Shown in pieces: positions 1 through 8,177 of a stretch of 64,000 nt of DNA. Made by a program: the position numbers and the translations under genes. The DNA is from Eucommia ulmoides. Lineage: Eukaryota > Streptophyta > Magnoliopsida > Garryales > Eucommiaceae. How positions within the stretch are numbered: position 1 is the stretch's first letter; every line of letters begins with the position of its first letter. The notes below the pieces were generated by a model. The model was not told the DNA's origin and ran no database searches. It was given only the letters and a program-made list of their open reading frames with translations. Location of the stretch: the NCBI GenBank assembly GCA_016647705.1, contig CM028332.1:31563300-31627299 (forward strand). The letters are read 5' to 3'.

Positions 1-388
1 TCCGTGACCCGGATTGACCACCAGCCCAGTTAGTACCGCATCAACTGAATTTGGCATACGTCTATGCCGATGATACTGCCACAGCCTCCTCGTTCTGCCA
101 GCAGTATTTTTCCACCAGTCCGTTGCAATCTGTTGCAACGTGTTGGCCACAGAGCACCGTCCATGACCAGAATGTCCACCAGTCTGCTACCGCAAACCCC
201 GCATGGAAGTCTCAACGATAACCAGCCACTGCCGGTTATTTTTCAGCACGGGCATATGATATTTTCCGGAATCCCATGCCCCAAATCAGGAATCACAGCG
301 TACCTGATTTCAGACCGCCCCCAGTCAGAATTGTTGTCCATTGACAACGTATTTTCAACGTCCACCCAACGACTTGGTCCAACGCTCC
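1..388. repeat. 388-bp direct repeat, copy 1
   Basis: Bases 1-388 recur at 594-981 with a single visible difference (position 55 is c, position 648 is a), so the period is 593 bp. The repeat may start left of the window. It lies in the 3' internal part of element A and contains a hairpin (120-139) and a 'ccaacgacttggtccaacg' module near its right end. The near-identity points to a very recent duplication. I see no protein domain in it. Confidence 0.95.
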
Positions 389-593
389 ATTTCGTTGTAA
401 ATCGTTTACAACGTGTTTGTCAAATTGCGTCTGTTACAGCCTACACAATCTGCACACAGACTTACACCGTTCCGTTGTAACTCGTTTACAACGTGTTCAT
501 CAATTGCGTCAGCCACAGTCTTTACAATCTGCCCGCCGACTCTGACCCCTGTCCGTTGCACCTCACTGCAACGTTTTTGCCACAGAAACACTA
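389..593. repeat. Spacer with short hairpin-bearing repeats
   Basis: This 205-bp spacer between the two 388-bp copies holds two diverged repeats of about 80 bp (from about 390 and 472). Each opens with an inverted repeat: 393-413 has arms CGTTGTAAA/TTTACAACG around TCG, and 474-494 is the same with one mismatch. A third related hairpin at 554-573 has arms CGTTGCA/TGCAACG. No coding signal is visible. Confidence 0.75.
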
Positions 594-981
594 TCCGTGA
601 CCCGGATTGACCACCAGCCCAGTTAGTACCGCATCAACTGAATTTGGAATACGTCTATGCCGATGATACTGCCACAGCCTCCTCGTTCTGCCAGCAGTAT
701 TTTTCCACCAGTCCGTTGCAATCTGTTGCAACGTGTTGGCCACAGAGCACCGTCCATGACCAGAATGTCCACCAGTCTGCTACCGCAAACCCCGCATGGA
801 AGTCTCAACGATAACCAGCCACTGCCGGTTATTTTTCAGCACGGGCATATGATATTTTCCGGAATCCCATGCCCCAAATCAGGAATCACAGCGTACCTGA
901 TTTCAGACCGCCCCCAGTCAGAATTGTTGTCCATTGACAACGTATTTTCAACGTCCACCCAACGACTTGGTCCAACGCTCC
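594..981. repeat. 388-bp direct repeat, copy 2
   Basis: Second copy of bases 1-388, identical except at 648. It diverges from copy 1 just after 'ccaacgctcc', where copy 2 runs on into a further half-module (982-1140) and copy 1 runs into the hairpin spacer. On the minus strand, 836-1192 stays open for 118 codons and repeats a peptide of the form LEER-(W/R)-SVGPSRW twice. This may be chance in stop-poor GC-rich DNA or a relic of repeated coding sequence, so it is not called as a gene. Confidence 0.9.
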
Positions 982-1236
982 GACGTTCTTCCAACGGTGT
1001 AAGGTGTCCGTTTACAAATTGGCAGCACACAGCCAATTTCAGACCGCTCCTGGTCTGTCCGTTGCGTTCCAGCAACGCAGTGTCAACATTCGTCCAACGA
1101 CTTGGTCCAACACTCCAACGTTCTTCCAACGAAGTTAGACGCCCGTTTGGAAACCCATAAATAACCAGCCTCCTCCAGTTATTTTTCTGCACGGGACATA
1201 GGACTGTTTCCGTATCCTACATCCCAAACAGGTTCA
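982..1236. repeat. Diverged repeat modules between the array and gag
   Basis: Further diverged copies of modules seen in the 388-bp repeats. 1037-1133 repeats 'tttcagaccgctcctggtctg' followed by the CCAACG module. 1173-1236 begins a copy of 234-300 and 827-893 ('ttatttttctgcacggg'), and this copy continues into the last codons of gag. No protein function is recognised. Confidence 0.7.
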
Positions 1237-2376
1237 TTACATACCCGTTTTCAGACCACTCCTGGTCTGCTCGTTGTTGTCCACCAACAACGCTGCACCA
1301 ACGCGCGCCATCTCCCGTCCAGAGCCTTCCTCGTCTGATTCCTCCCGAACCAGCGCCGTCAGTCTTTCTTTCATTGGACAGTCCTTCATCCGGTGAGGAC
1401 CGTCGCAGATAAAACAACCCCGGCGCTTACCCGCAGCCGATGTCGGTTGTGATTTTGAACGGGGTCCCTCAGAAATGTCAGCCTGCACGCCTTTGATTTT
1501 CCACTCCCTCGTGCCCTCGTTCGTTTTCTCTTTGCCTTTCCTACCTGAATTCCGGTCTGCTCCGCTAACGTCTCGTGTCAGGTTGTAGTCGGTCAGGCTG
1601 TCTGCCGCCGCCACAGCAGTAGACAGGTCACGCACGCCCTGCCATCGTAGTTCCGCTTGCGCCCACAGTTGCAAGCCGGAAGTAAAATTGAAGAGCTTGT
1701 CCTCTTCCGACATGTTTTTCACATCCAACAGCAAGGATGTGAACTCCTTCACGTACTCATGCACCGATCCGGTGTGCTTGAGTCGACGTAATTGATCCCG
1801 AGCCACCCAACTCGAGTTCGTTGGTAGGAACTGCTCCTTGAGTTCCCTCTTCAAGTTTGCCCACGTCGCTACCGCCGGACGTATGCTGTCAGCCACACGC
1901 ATTCGCCACCACAGCTTTGCGTCGCCCACCATGTACATCGTTGACATGGAGACTTGATCAACGTCATGAACATGAGCAATCTGAAAATATTGCTCCATGT
2001 CCCATAGGAAGTTCTCTACCTCCTTGGCACTCCGTGTGCCTGAAAATGCCGTTGGTTCTGGCACCTTCATCCGTGCTGGTCCGTCCTCTGACGTGCGCTG
2101 TCCAGCACCGTTCTGTTTCAAAACAGCAACTTCATCCTCCACGCTCTTGAGGTTGCTTTTCAGAACGTCGGCCATCGTAATCACGTCCTCCGCCATGGAC
2201 GAGAATCTGGCCGTCGCATCGGTACAGAATTCCTCAAAAGAATTCTGCAGGTTCACCAGATCGACCCTCAGTTCAGCGTTCTGCACGGACAGGTTTACTG
2301 TACCGTCCGTCGGTGGCGCACCGACGTAGTCCTCCAAAGCTTCCAGTCGACTGTTCATACCGGATGCAGGAGCCAT
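1237..2376 (-). CDS. Gag polyprotein of element A (intact, 379 aa)
   Basis: Structural Gag (capsid plus nucleocapsid) that would form the cytoplasmic virus-like particle and package the element RNA. It opens with a short, possibly coiled-coil segment (residues about 7-70, with RLEALE). A Ty3/gypsy-type capsid domain follows at about 115-270, with FSGTRSAKEVENFLWDME, a WWRMR segment and a LKHTGSVHEYVKEF stretch. One zinc knuckle CFICDGPHRMKDC (C-x2-C-x3-H-x4-C) lies at about 321-333, then an acidic tail. There is no in-frame stop. The ATG chosen is the first in the frame, about 130 bp past the primer site, which suits a Gag start. Unlike usual gypsy Gags it ends soon after the knuckle with no protease fused. 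Its last 18 codons (1240-1293) lie inside a repeat module that is amplified downstream. GC-rich codon use is unlike every other ORF in the window. Confidence 0.88.
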   Translation of the reverse strand: MAPASGMNSRLEALEDYVGAPPTDGTVNLSVQNAELRVDLVNLQNSFEEFCTDATARFSSMAEDVITMADVLKSNLKSVEDEVAVLKQNGAGQRTSEDGPARMKVPEPTAFSGTRSAKEVENFLWDMEQYFQIAHVHDVDQVSMSTMYMVGDAKLWWRMRVADSIRPAVATWANLKRELKEQFLPTNSSWVARDQLRRLKHTGSVHEYVKEFTSLLLDVKNMSEEDKLFNFTSGLQLWAQAELRWQGVRDLSTAVAAADSLTDYNLTRDVSGADRNSGRKGKEKTNEGTREWKIKGVQADISEGPRSKSQPTSAAGKRRGCFICDGPHRMKDCPMKERLTALVREESDEEGSGREMARVGAALLVDNNEQTRSGLKTGM

Positions 2377-2504
2377 CCTGCACGTTACTGTTTACCAACA
2401 GTAAAAATGTCGACGAACGCCCAACGGATTGGTCCAATGCCTTCGCCCGTTCCTCCAACGTTGTTGGTCGTTCGTATACCGACGCAGAGCCCACTCGTAG
2501 CCCT
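2377..2504 (-). other. Gag leader of element A
   Basis: Untranslated leader between primer site and Gag start on the minus strand. It holds another copy of the CCAACG module (about 2415-2460: 'cccaacggattggtccaa' then 'ctccaacg') and the palindrome CAACGTTG at 2456-2463. A module in the leader that also occurs in the LTR and the 3' array suggests an RNA-level or cis-acting role, which is inference. Confidence 0.5.
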
Positions 2505-2516
2505 GCTCTGATACCC
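2505..2516 (-). promoter_or_regulatory. Primer binding site (tRNA-iMet type), element A
   Basis: The minus strand reads GGGTATCAGAGC, 11 of 12 matches to TGGTATCAGAGC, the complement of the 3' end of plant initiator tRNA-Met. It lies 2 bases inside the LTR boundary (LTR ends ...GTGACA at 2519 on the minus strand). This fixes the orientation of element A and the LTR edge. Confidence 0.85.
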
Positions 2517-2518
2517 AC

Positions 2519-3843
2519 TGTCACAGGGTCAAAATTTTCAGCACCAATTTCAACCGAGTGATGGCCTGATCGTTGTACAATCTGTCAGCCCACGGTGAAT
2601 GCACTACCTTACAACGGAATTACACCGACAGCATTGTAAACACACACGTTCCTGTAACGAAATACAACCGGAATGCACCGAAATACTATCGAAATGCACA
2701 TACGCAACAATACACACACGTATTACGGGAAAACCCAACCTTGTATTAATAAACTCCGGTTACAAGGAACCAAATACAACACACTGTCTGTAAAATCCGC
2801 AGGCCAGCATTCTAACCTCTAAAAACAGACCATACGTTACAATTTATAGGCAGAAACGGCAGTTGACAGCCCCAACTGCATAGGCAGAAAGATGACACCT
2901 GTCCGACACATGTCAGCACCATAGGAGTTGGTTTTCCTGTCTGAAAACCAACTAAAACCGCCCAAGAACTGCTCAGAACTGCTCACACATGCACTGCACA
3001 TGTCTGGAAACCACCAGTCCATCAGCTCACTAGGTAGCATTCTTCCAGCGTTTTTGCACTGTCCCAACGTCTGCCTGTTGCCATCTCGTACCGTAATTTG
3101 CCAACGTTCGCCAACGTTTTGCCACACCGCCTGCATGGCCGGAACATGTCGTTGCGCCCAACGACTGCCAACGTTCCGTGTGCTATTTCCGCATCAGAAT
3201 GCACCGTTGCCCAACGGTGCGTCATGCCGCTACATGACTCAGCCCAAAATGTAGCGTTGCGCCTACGTTGTGTTTTGTTGCATCGTTCTGCCCAACGACG
3301 TCCCAACGCCGTATGCATTTTTCGCACCAAAATGCACCGTCGTTCCCAACAGTCCGTCACGCCGCACACATGACACTGTTTACCACGTATCGTTGCGCAT
3401 CCGTTGCACTATTTTGCCTCGGTACCGCACCGAGATCTACCATTGGTCCCGTCAATCCCCAACGAGAACCCCATTATCAGCAACCTCTGCTAACGCCGCC
3501 AACGTGCGTCCACGTTGCCCAACAGCGCACCGTTTTGCCAACGCTTGCCCAACAACTTGGTCCAGCGCCGCCCCGCTCCTCCAACGTGTGTTGCCGCGTC
3601 CAAGGCACCATTTACAACGTAGCGTTGCACCTACGTTGCACCATTTTACCTCGGTCCCGCACCGAGGTCTTCCGCACTGCCCAACACCCACCGGTGTTGT
3701 GCGACAACGCTGCTGCCCAACGGTAGGCACCAAGTTGGTTCCCTTTCTGCCAACGAACCCATCCATGCCGCATGTACCATGTCCGGTAGCAAATCGCACC
3801 AAGTCGGTGCTGTTTGGTCCTCCAGCATTGTTAGGGTCTAACA
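2519..3843 (-). mobile_element. 5' LTR of element A (1325 bp)
   Basis: On the minus strand the LTR runs TGTTAGACCC...TGTGACA, with TG/CA ends next to the primer site on one side and element B sequence on the other. It is strongly enriched in CCAACG/CGTTGG: I count about fourteen CCAACG between 3060 and 3760. It contains the perfect inverted repeat GCACCGTTG-CC-CAACGGTGC at 3201-3220. A direct repeat of about 66 bp (3368-3435 and 3608-3673) carries a CTCGGT...ACCGAG hairpin in each copy. The partner LTR is off the left edge, so divergence cannot be judged. Confidence 0.82.
2841..2848 (-). promoter_or_regulatory. Possible TATA box in the element A LTR
   Basis: The minus strand reads TATAAATT inside an otherwise GC-rich LTR, about 325 bp before the LTR end. 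That is a plausible U3/R promoter position for transcription towards gag. Support is the motif alone. Confidence 0.3.
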
Positions 3844-5598
3844 GTAAGCCAATAAAGGGCGTTGCCATAGTAATCAAAGCAAAAGCAACCATTAAAATAA
3901 ATAAATTAAGGAATCAATTGTAACTCTATGTGTGTGTGTATTCCTTTACACACATAAATTTTTTACTCTCTTTTCCTTCTCTCCACGGGTTCTCAAGTAA
4001 CGCCAACTACATTAGTGCTTCGATGATAGTATAATAGCAGTGCAATTGTCGAGATGAGTGTATTGTCTTCTATGTAAATTACCAAATTATATTTTCATAC
4101 TAAATTGTGAAAATTAAAAGATTTAATAAAATGGATTATTTTATAACGTTATATGGATCATGTAAAATATTGAATGTGGAAATTAGTTTTTATTATTATC
4201 ATATTATGCTATAGTGTAGTTCTGACATGTTGTTGGTCCTAACAGGAGGGCATGTCTAATAGGGTGTTGTGTTGTGACCTGACAAGAGGACAAGTACTGC
4301 AAGTGGTTGATGTATATTATTGTTGTTATTGTCGTTGTTGTTGATGATGATGATTATCAGTGTGATATAGTAGTTTTTATCATGGGTTATAATTATTGGT
4401 ATGATATGATTGTTTTTATCACGTGTTAGCTCCTATCATCGGAGATATTAAATGGCCCTGAAACTCGCAACCTTTAGATTGTGTAAGTTGTACAAGTTAT
4501 GGTACCATCACAACCCCTGATGGTGAGGTGAAACGATCTTATGGCTAGTAGGAAAGTATGTACGTGTGGTTTATTATTATATCAAAGTAAGTTGATCAGT
4601 TGATTTAAATTCAGTTATTTTATTATTATGATATTTGTGGGATTTTGAGACTGCGCAGTGTGTGGTTATATTTTGTTTTGGAAAATGAATTTTGAATAAT
4701 GTACTTGATCCATAAATTGCTTTTATATTACAAAGATAATACACCGATAACATATTTCATCTCTGGTAGTCTAATTAAAGATGGGTCCACTATTGACGTT
4801 AGATAGAGTTAGAGGATGGTGTGACTTTTGAGGTTGTCAAGGCAGTTGTTGGTAATGAGTGAGTTAGACTTTTGTAGCTTTGTTACAAAATAGTCAGATA
4901 TGTATAATTGATTTTTAAGTTGGTAAAAATTTTAAAAATCTATATCAATTGACAGTTAGTTGTATAGGGTAATGTCAAGTCGAGGTCACACTTAGCTATG
5001 GGTGGTCATGGGCCGGGCCTAGCCGGGCCAGTCTCAGTTGGGCTTTACATAAGTTATTACGAAAAATGTTATGCCCTAGCCCAGCCTAGTCCTAATATTT
5101 TGCCCAAGCTCGACCCTACCAAAGAAATTTAGGCTCAAGCTCAGCCCTATATTTTATTTTATTTTTATAATTTAAAAAATAAAAGCTAAAATACAAATAA
5201 AAATTATAAAATATATTCATCCACATTCCATCCACACTAAAAAAAATTCATTCATTCATACCCAAACAAAATGAATAAATTTTTAATTCAATATTAAGGT
5301 TGGAACCTTTATATATATATATAAGAAGGATGGGGAGCAGTTCTATACTGCAAACCTAACAAATATTCAGACAAAAAAAAAGAAGAGAAATTATGTAGAT
5401 ATGAATCAGGAAAGTATAAAGAAAAAGAGACAACACTAACTAGCCTAGATTTCTAGGCCTTGGACCTGCCCATGATCTTAAAACGTAAGCCCAAGCTCTA
5501 AAAAAAGGAGTACTGGACTGGGAGAGTTGGACGGGCCCTCGGGCCATGACCACTCCTATGCCTAGCCTCAAGCGTAGAGTTTGGAAAGGGGTGTGATA
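3844..5598 (+). mobile_element. Left LTR of element B (5' end lost, MITE inside)
   Basis: Aligns by eye with the right LTR from 'agtaagccaa' (3843) to the terminal 'gtgtgata' (5591-5598), with shared blocks such as 'gtattgtcttctatgtaaatt'. The first part, matching 17631-17994, is missing because element A was inserted there. After removal of the MITE about 1.2 kb remains. The usual terminal CA has decayed to TA in both LTRs. Confidence 0.82.
4998..5559. mobile_element. hAT-like MITE (562 bp)
   Basis: Terminal inverted repeats read 'atgggtggtcatggg' at the left and the complement of 'ccatgaccactcctat' at the right. The subterminal parts are rich in GGGCC/GGCCC runs, as in a common class of plant non-autonomous hAT elements. 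The flanking 8-bp sequences ACTTAGCT (4990-4997) and GCCTAGCC (5560-5567) fit a hAT-type target duplication with three transitions. The uninterrupted right LTR of element B has ACCTAACA at this place, which supports the junctions. There is no transposase. Confidence 0.72.
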
Positions 5599-5603
5599 GT
5601 TTT

Positions 5604-5615
5604 TTGAATCAGAGC
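5604..5615 (+). promoter_or_regulatory. Primer binding site (tRNA-iMet type), element B
   Basis: TTGAATCAGAGC matches TGGTATCAGAGC at 10 of 12 positions and lies 5 bases after the left LTR end. The two changes fit the general decay of the element. Confidence 0.7.
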
Positions 5616-5736
5616 TTAGGTTATGGGTTATGTAGACTTGCTGTTAGAATATTGTGTCAGTAGTGGACCATATGATAGGTTGTTGAGTTGTGGAGTTATG
5701 GTAGTTGTCATGTCTCAGTTGACTATTAAAAAAAAT

Positions 5737-8177
5737 GAAAGTCACATTTCGAGTCCTAGGCGAGATAGAGTTTAGGGATAGACTTATGATCCCTATTAGT
5801 TTAATTTTAGTCCTAGATTCTAGGAAATTATTAAAGAAGGGATCTTAGAGATACCTAGCGCATATGATTGACACTAGTCAGAATGAGCTAAAGTTGGCAA
5901 ATATCCCAATAGTTTGGGATTATCCAGATGTATTTCCAGAATAATTGTTTAGGTTGCTAGTGGATAGAGAAATTGAATTCACTATCGAATTACTTCTGGG
6001 TATGTCTTCTATATCAATTCCACCCTATCGTATGACAACTACTAAGTTTAAAGAACTAAAAATTCAATTAAAAGATCGGTTAGACCATGAGTTTATTAGA
6101 CCAAGTGTTTCTCCGTAAGGTGCCCTAGTATTATTTGTAAATAAGAAGGATGATACTTTGAGGATGTGTTTTGATTATCGGTAATTGAGAAAAGTGACAG
6201 TTTTTAATAAATATTTGTTTCCAAGAATTAATAAGGTATTTGATTAGAGCTAGAACACCATAATATTTTCCAAAATAGATCTTCGATCAGGTTGTCATCA
6301 GTTGATGATCAAGAACAATAATGTGTGAAAGATTGTGTTTTGCACATGGTATGGACATTATGAATTTTTAATTATGTCATTTAAATTAACAAATGCCCCA
6401 GTTGCATTTATGGATCTAATGAATAGGATCTTTTAGACTTATTTAGATTAGTTTATCATAGTATTTATCGATGATATCCTATTTTATTCCCAAGATGAAG
6501 AAGAACATGTAGAGTATCTTTGAAACTGTGCTACACATTTTGAAAGAGAAGGGATTGTATACCAAGTTTAGTAAATATGAGTTCTGGCTTAATAGGATTG
6601 TAATTTCGGAGGCATGACATCTCAAGTGATGGTATACAAGGTGACCCAAAAGAAAATTGGATCTGTTATCTAGTGGGAAGGGCTTAGTAGCATGATAGGG
6701 ATTTGTAGTTTCTTGAGAATGGCACGTTATTATCATAGGATGGTTAAAAGATTTTATATTATAATTACACCATTGTCTCATTTGACTCTCAAAATAAAAA
6801 TGAAAAACAAAATGAGTGGATTAACAAATGGGAGCAGAGTTACCAAGATTTAAAAAATAAATTGATATCAGTGTTGATATTCTCTTTTTCTACGGAAGAT
6901 AGTGATTTTATGATATATAGTGATGCATCACAGTAGGGTTTGAATTGTATATCGATATGACATTGTCCTGTGAGTACGCTCACTAGCAATTGAAGAATTA
7001 TGAATGTAACTACTTTATAATTAATTTGAAGTTAGTGGCGACTGTATCTACTTCTAAACTTTGGAGACATTATCTTTACAATGAGACTTGTGAGATATAC
7101 ACTGATCATTAGAATTTAAAAATATTTGTTTAATCATAAAGTTTAAATCTAAGACATAGGCGTTGGATGAAAATGATCAAGAATTATAACTATACTATCT
7201 ATTATCACCCCTGGAAAGACTAATATTGTAGCATATGCATTAAGTCGAAAATCGAAAGGTTCCATTATGCACCTTCCAATCGTTCATACTGACCTATTTG
7301 TCGAGTTGAGATTCTTTCGAGGCTAGTTGGCAGTAGGTTAAACTACATCATACTTGTGACTAACACTAAGGAAAATATTAATTGATCACATTTTAGAAGT
7401 GGTATCAAAAATTAGATGCCCAATTGGAGAAGATCAAGAATGAAGTAAAAAATAGATGAGAACTGATTCTCTTAGTAGAGGTAATGATAAGGATATGATG
7501 TTTGGGGATTGTTTATGAGTGCCTAATAATGCTTATTTGAAGAATGATGTTTTAGATGAAGTGCATAGTTGGCATATGCAATGAATCTTGGGATTTTTAA
7601 AACATATCGGGATTTACGAGAACATTATTGACGGAATGTAATGAAACAAAAAACTGCAAAATTTGTTACTACGTGTCATGTCTGTCAATAAGTCAAGATC
7701 GAGCATCAAAGTTCAGGAGGGTTTTTGCAGCCTTTGCCTATCCCAAAATAGAAGTGGGAACATATCACGATAGATTTTGTTCCAAGATTGCCCTGTACTA
7801 AAAAAAGACATAATTCCATTTGGGTGATTGTTTACAAACTTAGAAAATCTATTCATTTTTCTGGCTATAAAAACTATGTATTTGATGTACAAATATACGA
7901 GATTGTATATTAACGAAACTGTCAGATTACATGGTGCGCTAGTTTTCGCAAGTGTCATATAGAAATCTGAGGTTGATGTCAAAATTATGGCCTAGTCTTT
8001 AGGCTGCTCTTGGAACCAAATTAAGATTTATTATAGCTTTCCATCCTTAGATTAACAGTCAATTAGAGCGTGCAACCCAAACATTAGAGGATATGTTGAG
8101 GGACTATGTTTTAGAATTTCTTGGTAGCTAGGATGATCATTTGACTTTGATAGAGTTTGCATATAACAATAGTTATC
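5737..8177 (+). pseudogene. Gypsy pol remnant: RT, RNase H and integrase, broken
   Basis: Degenerate pol read through many stops and frame changes. Reverse transcriptase motifs in order are WDYPDVFPE near 5920, FIRPSVSP near 6090, KIDLRSGCHQL near 6275 and the catalytic F-I-D-D (6464-6475). RNase H follows with YSDAS near 6915. Integrase begins with a zinc-finger remnant (HSWHM near 7565, CHVC near 7675), then KWEHITIDFV near 7755 with the first catalytic Asp, and ERATQTLEDML near 8068. The reading stops at 8177 where Sire-1 enters and resumes at 16948. No Gag or complete protease precedes it. It cannot make a functional enzyme. Confidence 0.82.

Larger units (their letters stand above)
1..3843 (-). 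mobile_element. Element A: gag-only, GC-rich LTR retrotransposon (partial)
   Basis: Read on the minus strand the order is 5' LTR (3843-2519), tRNA-Met primer site, short leader, one intact gag ORF (2376-1237), then repeat-rich DNA with no recognisable protease, reverse transcriptase, RNase H or integrase down to base 1. The 3' LTR is not in the window. The layout resembles plant TR-GAG elements, non-autonomous LTR elements that encode only Gag and borrow pol in trans. Base composition is far more GC- and CpG-rich than all DNA to the right, which fits a young copy not yet eroded by deamination of methylated CpG. It ends at 3843 inside the left LTR of element B; the next bases GTAAG (3844-3848) are the probable target duplication, whose partner would lie left of the window. 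Pol further left cannot be excluded. Confidence 0.75.

Noticed and set aside
64..1160. Long open frames on the plus strand in the element A array (64-480, 657-1160)
   Set aside because: They follow the 388-bp duplication exactly, show no domain, run against gag and owe their length to stop-poor GC-rich DNA.
1..1300. Possible CRISPR-like array of repeats
   Set aside because: Unit sizes and spacings are irregular, repeats lie within a plant retroelement and nothing prokaryotic is present.
3060..3760. CCAACGG words as mitosis-specific (MSA) elements
   Set aside because: Only the AACGG core fits; the bases after it do not match the full consensus at the sites inspected.
3270..3923. 217-codon plus-strand open frame
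   Set aside because: It crosses the element A LTR end into element B DNA and is low-complexity; a by-product of CpG-rich sequence.
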